Source: Parasitella parasitica (taxonomy: Eukaryota; Mucoromycota; Mucoromycetes; Mucorales; Mucoraceae). Taken from it: a DNA stretch of 64,000 nt. The stretch's first letter is position 1. Each line of letters opens with the position of its first letter. The stretch spans positions 1-64,000 of the forward strand of contig MU619332.1 of assembly GCA_025201805.1 (NCBI GenBank), read 5' to 3'. This document shows positions 48,120 through 59,607 of this stretch, one piece after another. The position numbers and the translations under genes were made by a program. The notes beneath the pieces were generated by a model. That model made no database searches, was not told where the DNA came from, and saw nothing but the letters and a program-made list of their open reading frames with translations.

Positions 48120-49931
48120 ATGAAATTTACTGCATCGACTTTATGTTTAGCTGCTGCATTTGGTGGTTTAGCTGCCAGTGCTTTGCCTGTAGATTCCAAT
48201 GAATACCGAGCAGGTAGAATTCGATCCGCTTTTCAGCATGCTTGGAAAGGATACTCAACTTTTGCGTACGGACATGATGAATTGTTACCTGTATCTTCTT
48301 CATTTTCTGATTCAAGGTACTTCATCACAGTGATAAAATATCCTAGTAGTAAATTGTAATCTTTTTTATTTCATTTATGATATTGTAGAAATGGTTGGGG
48401 AGGTATGAAACTGAATTAAATACTGCTGAAAAATGCCATTTACATATTCACATTCTGCTTATGTAGCAAGTATATTTGATGCGCTTGATACCATGATTAT
48501 TATGAATCTAAATGACGAATTTTACGAGTCTCTTCAATTCGTTGCAAATGTTAATTGGTCCTCTACGGCGACACCTTCCAAGACGTTCGAAACCTGCATT
48601 CGATATTTAGGGGGGCTTCTATCCGCCTACGATCTTCGCCCTGACCCAATGTTGTTGAAAAAGGCGCTTGAGCTTGTAGATCAAGTCCTGCTTCCTGCAT
48701 TCAACACCAAAAACCTTATACCTGCATCGTTTGTTGATGTGCCAAGGTCAGTTTGTGTGTAGGTGACACATGTCAAGTAAACTTACTGTCCTATTCTTTG
48801 ATATTTTGTGTATAGAAAGCAGCCTATTCTTTCAGAAACAATTATTCTTGCAGAATTTGCTCTGCAACTTGAATTTGTTCGCTTGAGCCAGATCACAAAA
48901 AATCCTGACTGGGAGAGATTGGGAAATCGAGTCATTGAAGAGATTGCAAAAGCAAGTACTCCTCTTGAGGGATTGTATTCAATCATATGGGATGCAAACA
49001 CGTTTCAGCCGAGCAATCGATGTAAGTAGTTTGGTTATAGGTTTGACCAAGTTAATTGATTCATACTGCGAATAGCGTATATCACTGTATCTGGAGGAGG
49101 CGATAGTTTTTATGAGTACCTGCTCAAGACTCATATATTAATGGAAGGCAACGAAGATCTGCAACTTCGCATGTGGGAGCAGTCAGTGGCTAGTATGAAC
49201 TACTATTTACGATCAGTGTCTGCCGAGGGCTCTGTGTTTTTGAGTGAAGAATTAGGTGGCAAAAAGTATCTCAAATCAGGCGAATTGGTATGCTTTATGC
49301 CCGGCAATCTATTACTTGGTGCTCGTTATCTACAAAAGCCTGCTTACGAGAAATTTGCGCAGGAATTGATGGACTCATGTTTCAAGACATGGCACAACTC
49401 GCCAACAGGCCTATCACCCGAGAATTGGGGATGGATCAACCAAGAAGCTATCGATAATAACACAACGGCGGTATACACTGTACAGCAAAAAAATACTTTT
49501 AGAGATTTGGCGTTTATTCCTACTCAAAAGAGCTACCAATTAAGACCAGGTACAGTAAAGTCGCATACACTGGTTATGCCATATTGTAGGCTAGCATTTC
49601 TAACAAGTCTGTATCTGTAGAAACGTTGGAGAGCTTGTTCTACTTTTACCGACTAACGGGCGACCCCAAATATCAAGATATGGCCTGGGAGATATTCGAG
49701 TCGATCGAAAAGCACTGCAAAACTGAACATGGCTATTCATCAGTGTCCAACATCATGGACAATCAAAGCGACATCACGAACGACTTTCAAGAAAGCTACT
49801 TTTTTGCTGAAACCTTGAAATACCTCTTTTTGATATTTTCAGACAAATCGCTCATATCATTAGATGAGTATGTATTCAATACCGAAGCACATCCTTTTAG
49901 ATTGAGTAAGCCTATTAAAGTTCAAGTCTGA
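48120..49931 (+). CDS. GH47 class I alpha-1,2-mannosidase
   Basis: Six exons: 48120-48316, 48389-48402 (14 nt), 48467-48746, 48816-49021, 49076-49549, 49621-49931; 493 residues. N-terminal signal peptide ([20 protein letters not shown]). GH47 landmarks follow in order: [33 protein letters not shown], the [18 protein letters not shown] block, [13 protein letters not shown], and near the C terminus [17 protein letters not shown] and the calcium-binding Thr in FNTEAHPF. Such enzymes trim alpha-1,2-mannose from N-glycans in a calcium-dependent inverting reaction; with a signal peptide and no anchor it is probably secreted or lumenal. The 14-nt exon supplies NGWG and is required for phase and for the family motif. 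Confidence 0.94.
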
Positions 49932-50085
49932 AGCCACCAAGAATTTGATTTTTGGGATAAATAAGTAAGGGGAAGGGAGGAGTACATGAGCAATGTAATT
50001 CAGGGCTTGTTTGGCAGAATCCCGAGAAATGAAACGATATAAATACATGATCACTTTAATAAATTCATTCAAAATCACCATAAAC

Positions 50086-50331
50086 ATGCAAACAAGCGCC
50101 TTTTTTTTAGTCTATTTATTCATTGTCATTATTGCGTTATTCGCGTCCAGTGCAAAGGCAGGTATCCTTGGTGGTAGTGGCAATTCTCAAGACGATCCAA
50201 GTCTTCAAAACCAATTTGGGCTATTGAATGTAGAAGTTGGGGAAATCATAGGCTATCACAAAGCAAGTGGCGAAAGGCCAGGTCTTTTCCGTAAAAGATT
50301 TGCCAGCAAATTACGCAAAAACAAGAAATAG
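50086..50331 (+). CDS. Small secreted basic peptide precursor
   Basis: 81 residues, single exon. A signal peptide of about 25 residues (hydrophobic core FFLVYLFIVIIALFASSAKA) is followed by a Gly/Ser/Asn-rich segment and a basic tail FRKRFASKLRKNKK with a Kex2-like KR site. It lies 154 bp after the GH47 stop on the same strand and 59 bp before the 3' end of the convergent YRA1 gene. No family recognised. It could be a secreted peptide or a small cell-wall protein. Confidence 0.6.
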   Translation: MQTSAFFLVYLFIVIIALFASSAKAGILGGSGNSQDDPSLQNQFGLLNVEVGEIIGYHKASGERPGLFRKRFASKLRKNKK

Positions 50332-50390
50332 CCACTACAATTAGAAAAAAAAAAACCAATTTATTGCTTGTTATGCATACGCCAAACTCA

Positions 50391-51486
50391 TTAATCCAAC
50401 ATCATGTCAATATCTTCCTCCAATGCTACACTGTTACTCTTACTTCCAGAAGCCTGTTTGTGATAGTTGAATAAAAGTTAGCACTGATTTGTACCCACTC
50501 TCATATTTGGCTGTCCTACATTTGATTGCATGTATCTCTCCATTTCTCTATCCAAGTCCTCGGCAGTTGGGGTTTTCTTTTGGCGATCATCCTTCTTCTC
50601 GCTGCTTTTCGAGGACTTGTGTGAGCGATCATGTCTCTTTTGGCGGAAATTATCTCTGTCGTCGCTACGGTTAGTATTACTGCCACCCAAACGACCACCA
50701 AGACGGTTGCTAAGACGATCATTGTGGAAGCGACTAGTAATAAACAGAGGTTATCAACATCTACACTACTACAATGGCTGAAAAAGGACAGTATTTACCC
50801 TCCTGAGGAGCGAGGTTTAGGCGGGGCTCTTTCGCTAATCTTGATTTGCATGGCTTGTCCATCCAATTGTATATTGTTATACTTGCTGATTGCTTTCTCT
50901 GCCTCAGACAGTGATTGATATGAGACATAAGCAAGACCGGTTGAGCGACCTGATTGATCAAACATGATTTTGGCTTTTGTAACATCGCCCACAGTGCTGA
51001 AAAGCTCTCTAAGGTCGTCCTCAGTGACATTGTAATGCAGATTTTCAACACAAATTTCTACGCTGCGCTCAGGGTATCCTCCTTGGCCCCCACCACGAGC
51101 AGTACCCAAGCGAGACAAGATACTGCTTCTTGGAACATCGTCGTCGTCAAACATATCGTGAGACCATTGCCCATTTACATTTTTACTGGCACCACCTCGC
51201 TACGAACAGTGGCAACGCGTATAATTCAATATATATTGCAATTTTGGGTTGGCATTTGACTTACTCTTTCTTCCATGACATTGACGGTGCGAACAAACGA
51301 GCGGATAACAGGCGAGTTGTTGCTGCTGTTGCTGTTACCTCCACCTCTTTTACGAACACCACCTCCACCAAGTTCACGTCTTGTATTGCGACTAAAGCTG
51401 CTGTTGCTTTTCCTGTTGCCGCTTCCTCTTTCAGTTCTTCTATCTTTAATGACTTCGTCAAGGGCCTGGTCAAGTCTGAAAGACAT
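50391..51486 (-). CDS. yra1: Yra1/ALY (REF) mRNA export adaptor
   Basis: Four exons on the minus strand: 51265-51486, 50799-51199, 50499-50733, 50391-50453; 306 residues. The N terminus SFRLDQALDEVIKD matches the conserved REF N-box helix. Arg/Gly-rich stretches flank an RRM at about residues 107-185 (RNP2-like EICVENLHYNV, RNP1-like GLAYVSYQS). A second Arg/Lys/Ser-rich region follows, and the C-terminal helix ALEEDIDMMLD is the REF C-box that contacts Sub2/UAP56. The protein binds spliced mRNA with TREX and recruits Mex67. Introns are 45-65 bp and in phase. Confidence 0.94.
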
Positions 51487-51591
51487 TGTTTGTATTGTTC
51501 TGCAAAGTAAGAAGGAAAGAAATTGAAGGGATATAGATTTATTAAAGCAGTTGATGGGTGGGTGGGTGTGTGACTAGATTAAAACGAGGGA

Positions 51592-52685
51592 TTAACCCTT
51601 CTTCCGGTTCTGTACCTTTATATCGGACACATCTGCTAAACCATCGCCAGTTAATCTCAAGAATGTGATGCCCTCAGTATCACCTACTAGGGCCATGACA
51701 AAGGTAGGGCCATATACACCCGATTTGGTGTATCTGAGTTGAGGTTTGTAGTTGGCATTTGGTGTTCCAGTTAATTGGCCAAAGAACTGATTTAGCTCGT
51801 ACAATGTTGGCATGCGGTCGTTTATATTTTTGACTACAACTCGAAAATCTGGGTCTCCAGGGTCCCTTTTCCTCCAGCCAGGCCTTGGCTTATAGACATC
51901 CCAGTCAAAAGTAGAGCATAACGATGCATAAAAGGGCTTGTACCATGGCGAAGACGGAATAATCTGTAAGGTAGAATATATCTGAGAGTAACTAGTGCAT
52001 CTATAATCCCAGACAAGAGGTCTGTGTTGCACAGGTTGGATCCAATGTGTGATGGCATTAAAGAGTAGCTTGAAAATAGAGGGAGCTGGTTGCTGCTTTG
52101 CTGGTATTTGATCTTTCGTGGAGGTAACGGCTGCTTTTTTGGATCTCATGACAATGTATCCCAGCCGTTTTAAATATGCATAAACTTGGTATTTATCAAA
52201 TGTGATCCAGCCATCGCCACATTCGCACATAATCTCGCAATAGTCCTCGAAAGAAACTGGATCATCCGTTTGCCGTGTAACTATTAATGCGTTTCTAGCA
52301 ACTAAAAACGCTGCTTCTTCAGGGAACAATGTAATTGCGCCTTGATTAGAGAATCCCATTGAATGGAGATGAGTGCCTTTGTTCTTTTTGATGGCTGTAT
52401 GATACGGGGATGATGGATTCAGTAGCCCTTCACTCACATTTTTCGGTAACGCGACTGTGTCCGATATGCAATCAAATAGAGCTTGGCGAGATACTGCAAG
52501 CTGCTCTTGATTTGCTTGATTCGATGCATTTGCTTTCTCGCCTCGTTTCGGTGCTTGACTCTTTTTACTGCTGAGATGGTCAATAGGCGATGAATTCAAA
52601 GGCCATATTTTCATCTAATCTACCTCTTTTTCTTTACCAATTGAGAATAGTCTACCAATAGTTCATCGGCTTCTGCATCGCTCAT
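51592..52685 (-). CDS. sen54: tRNA-splicing endonuclease subunit Sen54
   Basis: Two exons, 52624-52685 and 51592-52570, 346 residues. The start is placed in the upstream exon (MSDAEADELLVDYSQL), since a 53-bp intron with in-phase junction AG/C AGT AAA links it to the main frame. Family blocks are KGTHLHSMGF, ITLFPEEAAFLVARNALIV and DKYQVYAYLKRLGYIVMRS, the N-terminal Sen54 domain; the second half contains KPFYASLCSTFDWDVYKPRP. Sen54 is a structural subunit of the Sen2/34/15/54 complex that cuts introns from tRNA. It shares a short divergent promoter with GIS2. Confidence 0.92.
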
Positions 52686-52851
52686 ACTTTCTTCTTGTGC
52701 ATAACATAAAAACACCAAAAGGCAAACACCCCCCCCCCCCACTCTTTTTCTTGCTGAAAATTTTTTCATCATTGAATAACCGCGCATAAGCAAAGATGAT
52801 CACCATCTTGCGCTTACTCCCTTTTCCCTCTTCTCCAAAGTTTCATTAAGG
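52686..52851. promoter_or_regulatory. Divergent SEN54-GIS2 promoter with poly-C tract
   Basis: The two start codons are only 166 bp apart. The interval contains 12 consecutive C at 52729-52740 and T/C-rich stretches. Both genes act on RNA, so co-regulation is plausible but not shown. Confidence 0.65.
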
Positions 52852-53704
52852 ATGGTATACGCGAGAAGGTCTTGTTACAAGTGCGGCAATGGTAAGGCTT
52901 ATTTTTGCATCAGAACACCGGCAACTAACACAAACATCCAGCGGGCCACTTTGCTACTGCTTGTGCTGAAGCGGAAAGACTTTGTTACAACTGCAAGCAA
53001 CCGGGCCATTTGAGCAATGAGTGCACTGAGCCCAAGTTCATTCAGCCCAAGACTTGTTACAACTGTGGAGAAGGTAATGGAAAATATGGCTGGGCTATTG
53101 CATTGCAACTCATTCTTGTTCAATAGTTGGTCATATCATCGCTGATTGCCCCAATCCTGCGCTTGCCACTGCTCACGTCAAAAAGGAAAAGCAATGCTTT
53201 AATTGCCAGGATTATGTAAAATACGGTATATCCACAGACAAGAATCTACCAGGCGATTGACATTGGTTGACATAGGGACATATTGCTAGAGATTGCACCA
53301 ACGAAGCTCAACCTCGTCATTCGGCGGAACGCAAACAACAGAGATTCAAGCAAGTCGTATGCGAAAATTGTGGGGGACTCAACCATTATGCAAAGGATTG
53401 TCAAGCAAGCGATATTGTCTGCTACAACTGCAAAAAGCACGGCCATATGGCTCGTGAATGCCCCCTCGCTATTTCCTCTGTTCAGCCTAGTGCTGCTGCT
53501 CATAGTGATAGACCTGTCAAAGCATGTTATAATTGCGGTAAGCCTGGCCACATTGCTCGCAAATGCTTCACTGCCAAAAGGGAGAGAGATGAAGATACCG
53601 ATGGAACTGGTAATGAGAGCGATGACGATGGCGGGGAAGAAGATATCACAGATTCAGAGCTGTCTGCTACAGAGTCTGAATCTGACCAAGACCGTACAGC
53701 TTGA
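52852..53704 (+). CDS. gis2: Gis2/CNBP-like protein with seven CCHC zinc knuckles
   Basis: Four exons: 52852-52891, 52942-53073, 53127-53215, 53276-53704; 229 residues. Seven C-x2-C-x4-H-x4-C knuckles are complete ([98 protein letters not shown]), matching the seven of yeast Gis2. Three of the introns fall inside knuckles, at different positions. The C-terminal 45 residues are strongly acidic, which the yeast protein lacks. Gis2/CNBP binds RNA and associates with translation and stress granules. Confidence 0.95.
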
Positions 53705-53753
53705 TTTGTGTGTTTTTTTTTTTGCAATAAAAAAAAAAAAAAAAAAAAGCCTC

Positions 53754-56700
53754 ATGATTATAAAGGATGTGGAATTACACCTCCTTATTCTGGTATTCTG
53801 CATTTGTCATACACGGGCTACAGGTCGTCTTCTTTCTTTCTCTTTCTTCCTTCATCCCTTTTTATTTCGTCCGAATATGAATTCGTCCATAACACCTGCT
53901 GGGCAAGAACTGAAAAGCACCAACAGGCCCATCTTTGGTGCGAATTCGATAGTAATCAATGATACCATTTACATACATGGTGGTTTTTATAATGTTGCTC
54001 CGTGGAACAAAGAGGCCCTGTGGGCATTGGACAGTTCACTCAGCAAATTTACTCAATTACAGACAGACCCATTTGCCTCACCAGCTGTGACGTACCATTC
54101 GCTACAGTCTCTCAATGCTTCAACGCTTTTAACCTTTGGCGGCCATCTGAACGAGCGAAATCTTACACCCCCCACTGAACCAGAGTATCTACGTTACTAT
54201 CAGCTCAGTTTCGATTCAATGCAATGGACACCGCTGCAGAAAAAAAATGCCTCAATAGCGACGCCAAGAGAGAGATTTTGGCATACGACTAGTAAATCAA
54301 ACAACATTATATACCTGTATGGGGGCATGAATATGACTCATGGCATGTATGATTTTTGGAAATACGACGCACAGACAGATGGCTGGACCAGACTGTCGAA
54401 TGTAGAAATGGCCAGATGTGGGCATACTTCAACCATGACTGAGTAGGTACAACTGCCTGACCTTATGCCCATTATCTAACACACTCGATTTTGCTTTTAG
54501 TGATGGCAAAATGGTTGTTTTGGGTGGCTATGATTGCTCCAACTCGTCGCTGTTGACATCAGCGACAAAGAGTTTAATACCCTTAGATAAAGCCACTATT
54601 TATGACACCAACACGAATAAATGGTATGAGCAGACCCTGAAAGGAGATATACCGCATGCGAGAACTTTTCATACGGCTGTCAAATGTAAGCATAATTAAG
54701 GCTCTTTAAAGTGTGTGTTTATTTAAATTCGGATATTTGTGTGTTAGCAACACATAACCAAATCATCATTTGTGGAGGTAACGCAGGAACTTCTGGATGT
54801 GTTGTATGTACACTGACCTTATTTTAATAGGCCAAGATGGAAAAGTAGAACCGTTTCAATCGTATCTGTCGGGAGAACACGCTGTTGATATGACTGCAGT
54901 ACTCAAACTAAACACATGGGAGTGGCGCATTCCAGACGCCTCACCCTATCAACCCTTTCCAAGGTCGCATGCCATAGCCAGCATCGTTAACGACACAAAA
55001 ATGGTTTATGGATTTGGTATTAAACGAAAAACAAGGGGCGACTGCGACAGAAACTGAATTATTCATGTAGGTATTAATTATCACACAGTCTATGATGGTT
55101 TGTATGTGTTTGACTCAGAAATCAATCAATGGCTTTCACCATATGATGCGTACCATGACACCATCCAACGCTACTCTGTCGGTTTAATTGTCGGATTATC
55201 AGTTTTGGGAGCCTTTCTCGGTTCAGCTTCGGTGGTCTTGCTGGGCTACTGGTTGATTAAACGGCATGGTGCAATTATTAACAATCTGTTCACAAACATA
55301 AGACAAAGTATATGGAACCCAAGGTAAAACATTACTATATTGTATATATATATATATATATATTCATATAGGCTATCCTAATCTCTTACTTTTTGGCAGA
55401 TCAGGAGAGCCATTGTGGGCCGAAATCAGTCGACTTCTGTTTCGTTTTTCATTTCTGGCCATCTTCATCACAATGACCACCGTGCTAGTTCTGCAGGTGC
55501 AAAATAGCCCAATCATAGATCAACAGTATTATGATCATAATTCTGATTACACGGTTATAGCTCCAGGTATTTAAGCTCATACTGCAATGACAACAAACAG
55601 GTATTTATAGTAAATGGGCTGTATAGACATAAGGTTTTGTTTTGACGGCTGGGTCAACACTACAAGCCCTGTATTACAATGCGCCACTGATTTCGGAGAA
55701 TCATGCGACACTTATCTGATCAACATCACGGATAAAGTCAAATCCAACTTGAATTATTACGGTACTAAGCTATCTTGTCAACTATTCAGAGCACCCAAAA
55801 AGTTATTCAAGCTGGGAAGAACAAATGATCGCATGGCTCATAGTGGCTCATTTCTCAAATTTTACTACTATGGTATACCCAGTACCAGTGACAGCATTTT
55901 ACATGTCGAATTATACCACCCTGACCACGATCCTAACCTTCCTGTGTACAACATCACTGGGGAATTTGAATGGTATAGCTCGGATGAAAATGCCAAGTTT
56001 CAGTCTTCAGAGCAAATGAACCTAAAGACAGAAAATGTGTACGAAGTTCATCCCACTTTCGCTACACGTATTGGGTATGAATTATTCGAGCGACAAAAAA
56101 TGGACGGTAGTGCGTGGAATTACATTGGTTTTGGATCTGCTCGCATATCACAGTATTGGTTAAAGAGTAATCAAATGAGTGCAGATAGAGATACATCATA
56201 CAGTACAAACCCACAACCTCTGGGCTCACTGCATATATACCCTATGCGATACGACACAACAGTGATGCGAGAACAAAGAGCGTTTACATTAGTCAATGGT
56301 ATGGGTATTGTTGGTGGTATATTTGGCCTCATTGTAGGGTTCCAAGCTAGTTTGTTTGGTTATCGGCCTAGATCGCCATGGGGTATAGTACACCGTTGGT
56401 CAGTAGGGCTGATGAGAAGGTCGTTGTTGCAAGGGCTACGAGCTAGATTTCCCACAACAGATGAAGTTCATATTCCAATTGTTCATCCTGTTCACAGACG
56501 ATTTTCTGAGGCACTAGCAAAATCACCAATGACACCAACTACTGCTAAAAAAGCTCAGTTTTTCCAAGCTACTATAGAGGAAGAAGAAGAGGATAGCTTG
56601 ACAATTACATCACAGAAAAAATATCAGGAGGACGAAGAAGAAGACGAGGGGAAAAGAATGGCTCGTTTAGAAGAAAGATTGCATGTATTTGAGCTGCTAT

Positions 56701-56759
56701 TTCAGGCTTACTATATAGACGATGAATTGTTTAGATCATTGCAAAATGCCCAAAAATAA
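53754..56759 (+). CDS. Kelch-repeat transmembrane protein with acidic tail
   Basis: Seven exons: 53754-54442, 54501-54685, 54748-54777 (30 nt), 54831-55016, 55071-55323, 55400-55566, 55627-56759; about 880 residues. Signal peptide (LHLLILVFCICHTRA), then kelch repeats to about residue 430 (IYIHGG, LLTFGG, IYLYGG, VVLGGY, IIICGG). A membrane helix follows (VGLIVGLSVLGAFLGSASVV), a second (FLAIFITMTTVLVL), a Cys-containing extracellular-type domain (CFDGWV, CATDFGESC), a third helix (GMGIVGGIFGLIVGFQASLF) and a cytoplasmic tail with an acidic block and a C-terminal helix. No known name. An in-frame pyrimidine-rich stretch at 53823-53912 could be a retained intron; translation is open either way. 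Confidence 0.82.
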
Positions 56760-56875
56760 CTATATGCATTGGTGTATTTATATTTAAAATTGTATTTCTT
56801 TTCGTAGCAATGATACGATGACATGTTATTGTGTAAATAAACATCACTGGGGATGTGGCAATCTATTATCATTAT

Positions 56876-57694
56876 TGTGAAATACATTCACTATAATGAT
56901 CTGCATTCCACTTCTAGATTCATCCAGTTACCTTAAATTGATATAGACTACATATGTACAAAGCTAATAAGATTTACAATACAGATTTATACTAAATAAG
57001 ATATAGGCTAGAGATGGCACCATCAGGATGGATGACGCTATAGACTTGAACTTATATCTCGACACGAGCCTCAGACATTTACTAGACTTATTATATGCTA
57101 CGAGCTTATGCCAGATAAGATCCACGCTTCAGATGTGTATTCTCAGTTTCCAAATACACACTGCAAGACATATACTTATATCCATGATACTAACTACAGA
57201 TACATTATATACTACAGACTTGTACAATATGGGCAATGCTTTAGATATGCTCATGACATGCTATAGACATGCTACATATACAGATATATGCAAAGATAAA
57301 TACTAAGTAGTTTGCACCCAGACATGTACTATTAATGTGGACTAAATAAGACTACGTTAGGAATGATACACGTTGGATCGATATTAATAACCTTCGTATG
57401 GAAGATTAAGCAGGGTGCCTCAGGTTAGTCTATCTACTCACTCAGATAGATTTAAGTTATCTTTAGTCTGCCGAGATGTCGTTTAGCACAGAATTAAAGA
57501 TGCTAATAAATCAGAATTGTCGTACACCTCAAATCACGAGAGTAGAAAATTCATCCGTAGCTCAAGTATATATGACCTGCCCAGTTGATAAACGGGAGTA
57601 TACACTTGTCAATTTGATAATGAAACCTATACCTTTATCAAGTTGAAATTTATTATTATTTTATTACAACCTTTTTCCGTGAATCCATATTGCA
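56876..57694 (+). mobile_element. LTR-like repeat, family B, second copy
   Basis: Similar along its length to 2907-3745, with substitutions and small indels. It begins TGTGAAATACATTC and ends near CCATATTGCA. No target duplication found. It starts 117 bp after the kelch gene stop. Confidence 0.6.
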
Positions 57695-57726
57695 GTAAAT
57701 TTGAAAGATTTACGACATGAAAAAAA

Positions 57727-57753
<27 letters not shown>
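57727..57753. repeat. (AT)n microsatellite
   Basis: Thirteen AT units in an A/T-rich stretch. Confidence 0.9.
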
Positions 57754-57760
<7 letters not shown>

Positions 57761-58005
57761 AAGCGATATGAAATTACAATTATAATCAAGTTTGGGGTTC
57801 TTTATTATAAAAGTATACTGAGGTTTTATCTAGAGAAAAACATCTTAGTATTTATAGGATTTGAATTGTTGTATATCAGTTCTCATGAATGAAGCATTGA
57901 TCCGAGAGTCAATGCGTTAATTTGTCGTTGTTTAGTTTTGGGTTTTCAGGAGAAGCAGATTATGATGAATGCTTTCACCATTGATGGAGATTTGCGTAAC
58001 ATTAG

Positions 58006-58278
58006 TGTAATGTCTGAGATAAGATAATTATAGAATAAAGAATATTGTTTTATTAATTGCTAAACTAAGAGTATTTATACTAGTTTGATCTAACTACGAA
58101 GTATCTGATTACTAAGTATCAAGTACCAATTGATATCAATATGATTATGCTAGAAGTATTCATATTGACATCTTCTATAGGATTGGGTACTTGATCTTAT
58201 ATAAGCTTTCTACAAGCTTCCAGCATCCTCCGTAGTTATCGACCTATTCAAGCTCCGGCTATGGTTGATTCCACTACA
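58006..58278 (-). mobile_element. Solo LTR (273 bp) with 5-bp target duplication ATTAG
   Basis: Bounded by TGTAATG and CACTACA, which are imperfect inverted ends TG...CA. ATTAG occurs at 58001-58005 and again at 58279-58283. On the minus strand a TATA-like TATAAATAC and an AATAAAAC signal are properly ordered. Confidence 0.85.
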
Positions 58279-58325
58279 ATTAGTTGGCCGTGTTAATAGG
58301 ATGGCTATTGTCATACTTTAGTTAT

Positions 58326-58497
58326 TGTGTTAAAGATATCCTTATCTAGAATTGAAATGTGCAAGTAGCTGTAGTGAAAATTTTTGGTTACACATCTTTA
58401 TATAGTAACTGATCGATCTTACTGCAAGTTGCATATGCCTTGCATATGTCAACATTGATAATAAACAACCTTTTTCTCTCGTAAAATTAACTTTACA
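58326..58497 (+). mobile_element. Possible short solo LTR (172 bp)
   Basis: Begins TGTGTTAAAG and ends CTTTACA, with TATATAG and AATAAAC in the order of an LTR on the plus strand. Only TTAT repeats at the two edges, so the target duplication is doubtful. Confidence 0.4.
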
Positions 58498-58770
58498 TTA
58501 TCTTACATACATTTCTCCCTAGTGTATATTTATTTACATTACAGAGAACTAGTCCTTTTATACGAATTTATTATAATATTGAATAGTATCTCTTTGTTTT
58601 TACAGTCGGCAAACATACTATATCTGTCAATCTATAACTATACATTTTTCTATATCAATTACTCGTACATATCAGAATGATGGAAAAAACTCATTGAATG
58701 ACGAGCTGCCATAATTGATATCTTTGTCATTACAGCGAAACGCAGTGAAAAAGTGGTGTAAAAAAGCAAG

Positions 58771-58975
58771 TGTTATGTCAAAAGTCTGATAAAATAAATC
58801 TGCCAAAGAATTACACTTTTATTCATAATACATCTCTCGATGTATTATATACACATTCATTACATTAGAGTTCTTAGCTGCATAATGTAAATCATGACTA
58901 CCCATGATTTACTGTAAGACCCTGGGACTGATCTGAGATCCTGATGTGAGACCTTGCCATGTTATTGATATAACA
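58771..58975 (+). mobile_element. Solo LTR (205 bp) with target duplication GCAAG
   Basis: Starts TGTTATGTCAAAA and ends TTGATATAACA. GCAAG lies at 58766-58770 and 58976-58980. Same family as 59371-59607. The split target sequence resembles 1240-1330. Confidence 0.9.
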
Positions 58976-59370
58976 GCAAGATACGATCAAAATCCTTCTT
59001 TATTTTGAAAGTAGATTGAATGCGCAATTGGCTGTTATGAATTCTAATTAGCCTTTCTGGCTTAGTAGTATACTATCATACTACTTGGGTTGATTGGAGA
59101 TGGTCATTCATCAGGACAATAGAATAATTCTATATCGTGGCTATTCTAATCTTACGTGAGTGTGAATATTATTGAGTTGTTTATTGACATTGTTGATCTA
59201 ACGATGGATCAAGGACGACATTTTGAACATTTTTCTATTCATGCGATTAGGAAGCTTTCTTTGTTTGATGAATAGTTCCTTTTCAGGCTTTAGTTTGTGG
59301 CACAACATGCTATTTTGACATATGCCAATTTCTATCCCTGCTATTTGTTTGTCTTTGTAGTCATAGCTTC

Positions 59371-59607
59371 TGTTATGTCAAAAATAAGTCAGTAAAATTA
59401 ATCTGCCAAAGAGTTACACTTTTATTTTTTGAAATACATCCTCTGGATGTATTTATATAAACTAATATTACGTGCTAACGTCATCATACACAACTGTAAC
59501 CAAGATTTATATATGGAGCATGCGGTGTAAATCCCTGATTTACCACGCACATTGGCTTTTAGCCCCTTGATCTTGCTAAAGGTCTATGGCATGTTATTGA
59601 TATAACA
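59371..59607 (+). mobile_element. Solo LTR (237 bp) with target duplication GCTTC
   Basis: Starts TGTTATGTCAAAA and ends TTGATATAACA. GCTTC is repeated at 59366-59370 and 59608-59612. The target sequence after it (CTATTATTGGGAAGATGG) resembles DNA following the family A LTR at 2557, so both lie in a shared older repeat. Confidence 0.9.

Noticed and set aside
50489-51526. Several plus-strand ORFs across YRA1
   Set aside because: Antisense shadows of the Arg/Gly/Ser-rich coding sequence.
53283-54446. 387-codon ORF joining Gis2 and kelch-protein sequence
   Set aside because: Its first part is the wrong frame of GIS2 exon 4, and the real kelch signal peptide begins at 53754. The apparent fusion is an artefact of an open antiphase frame.
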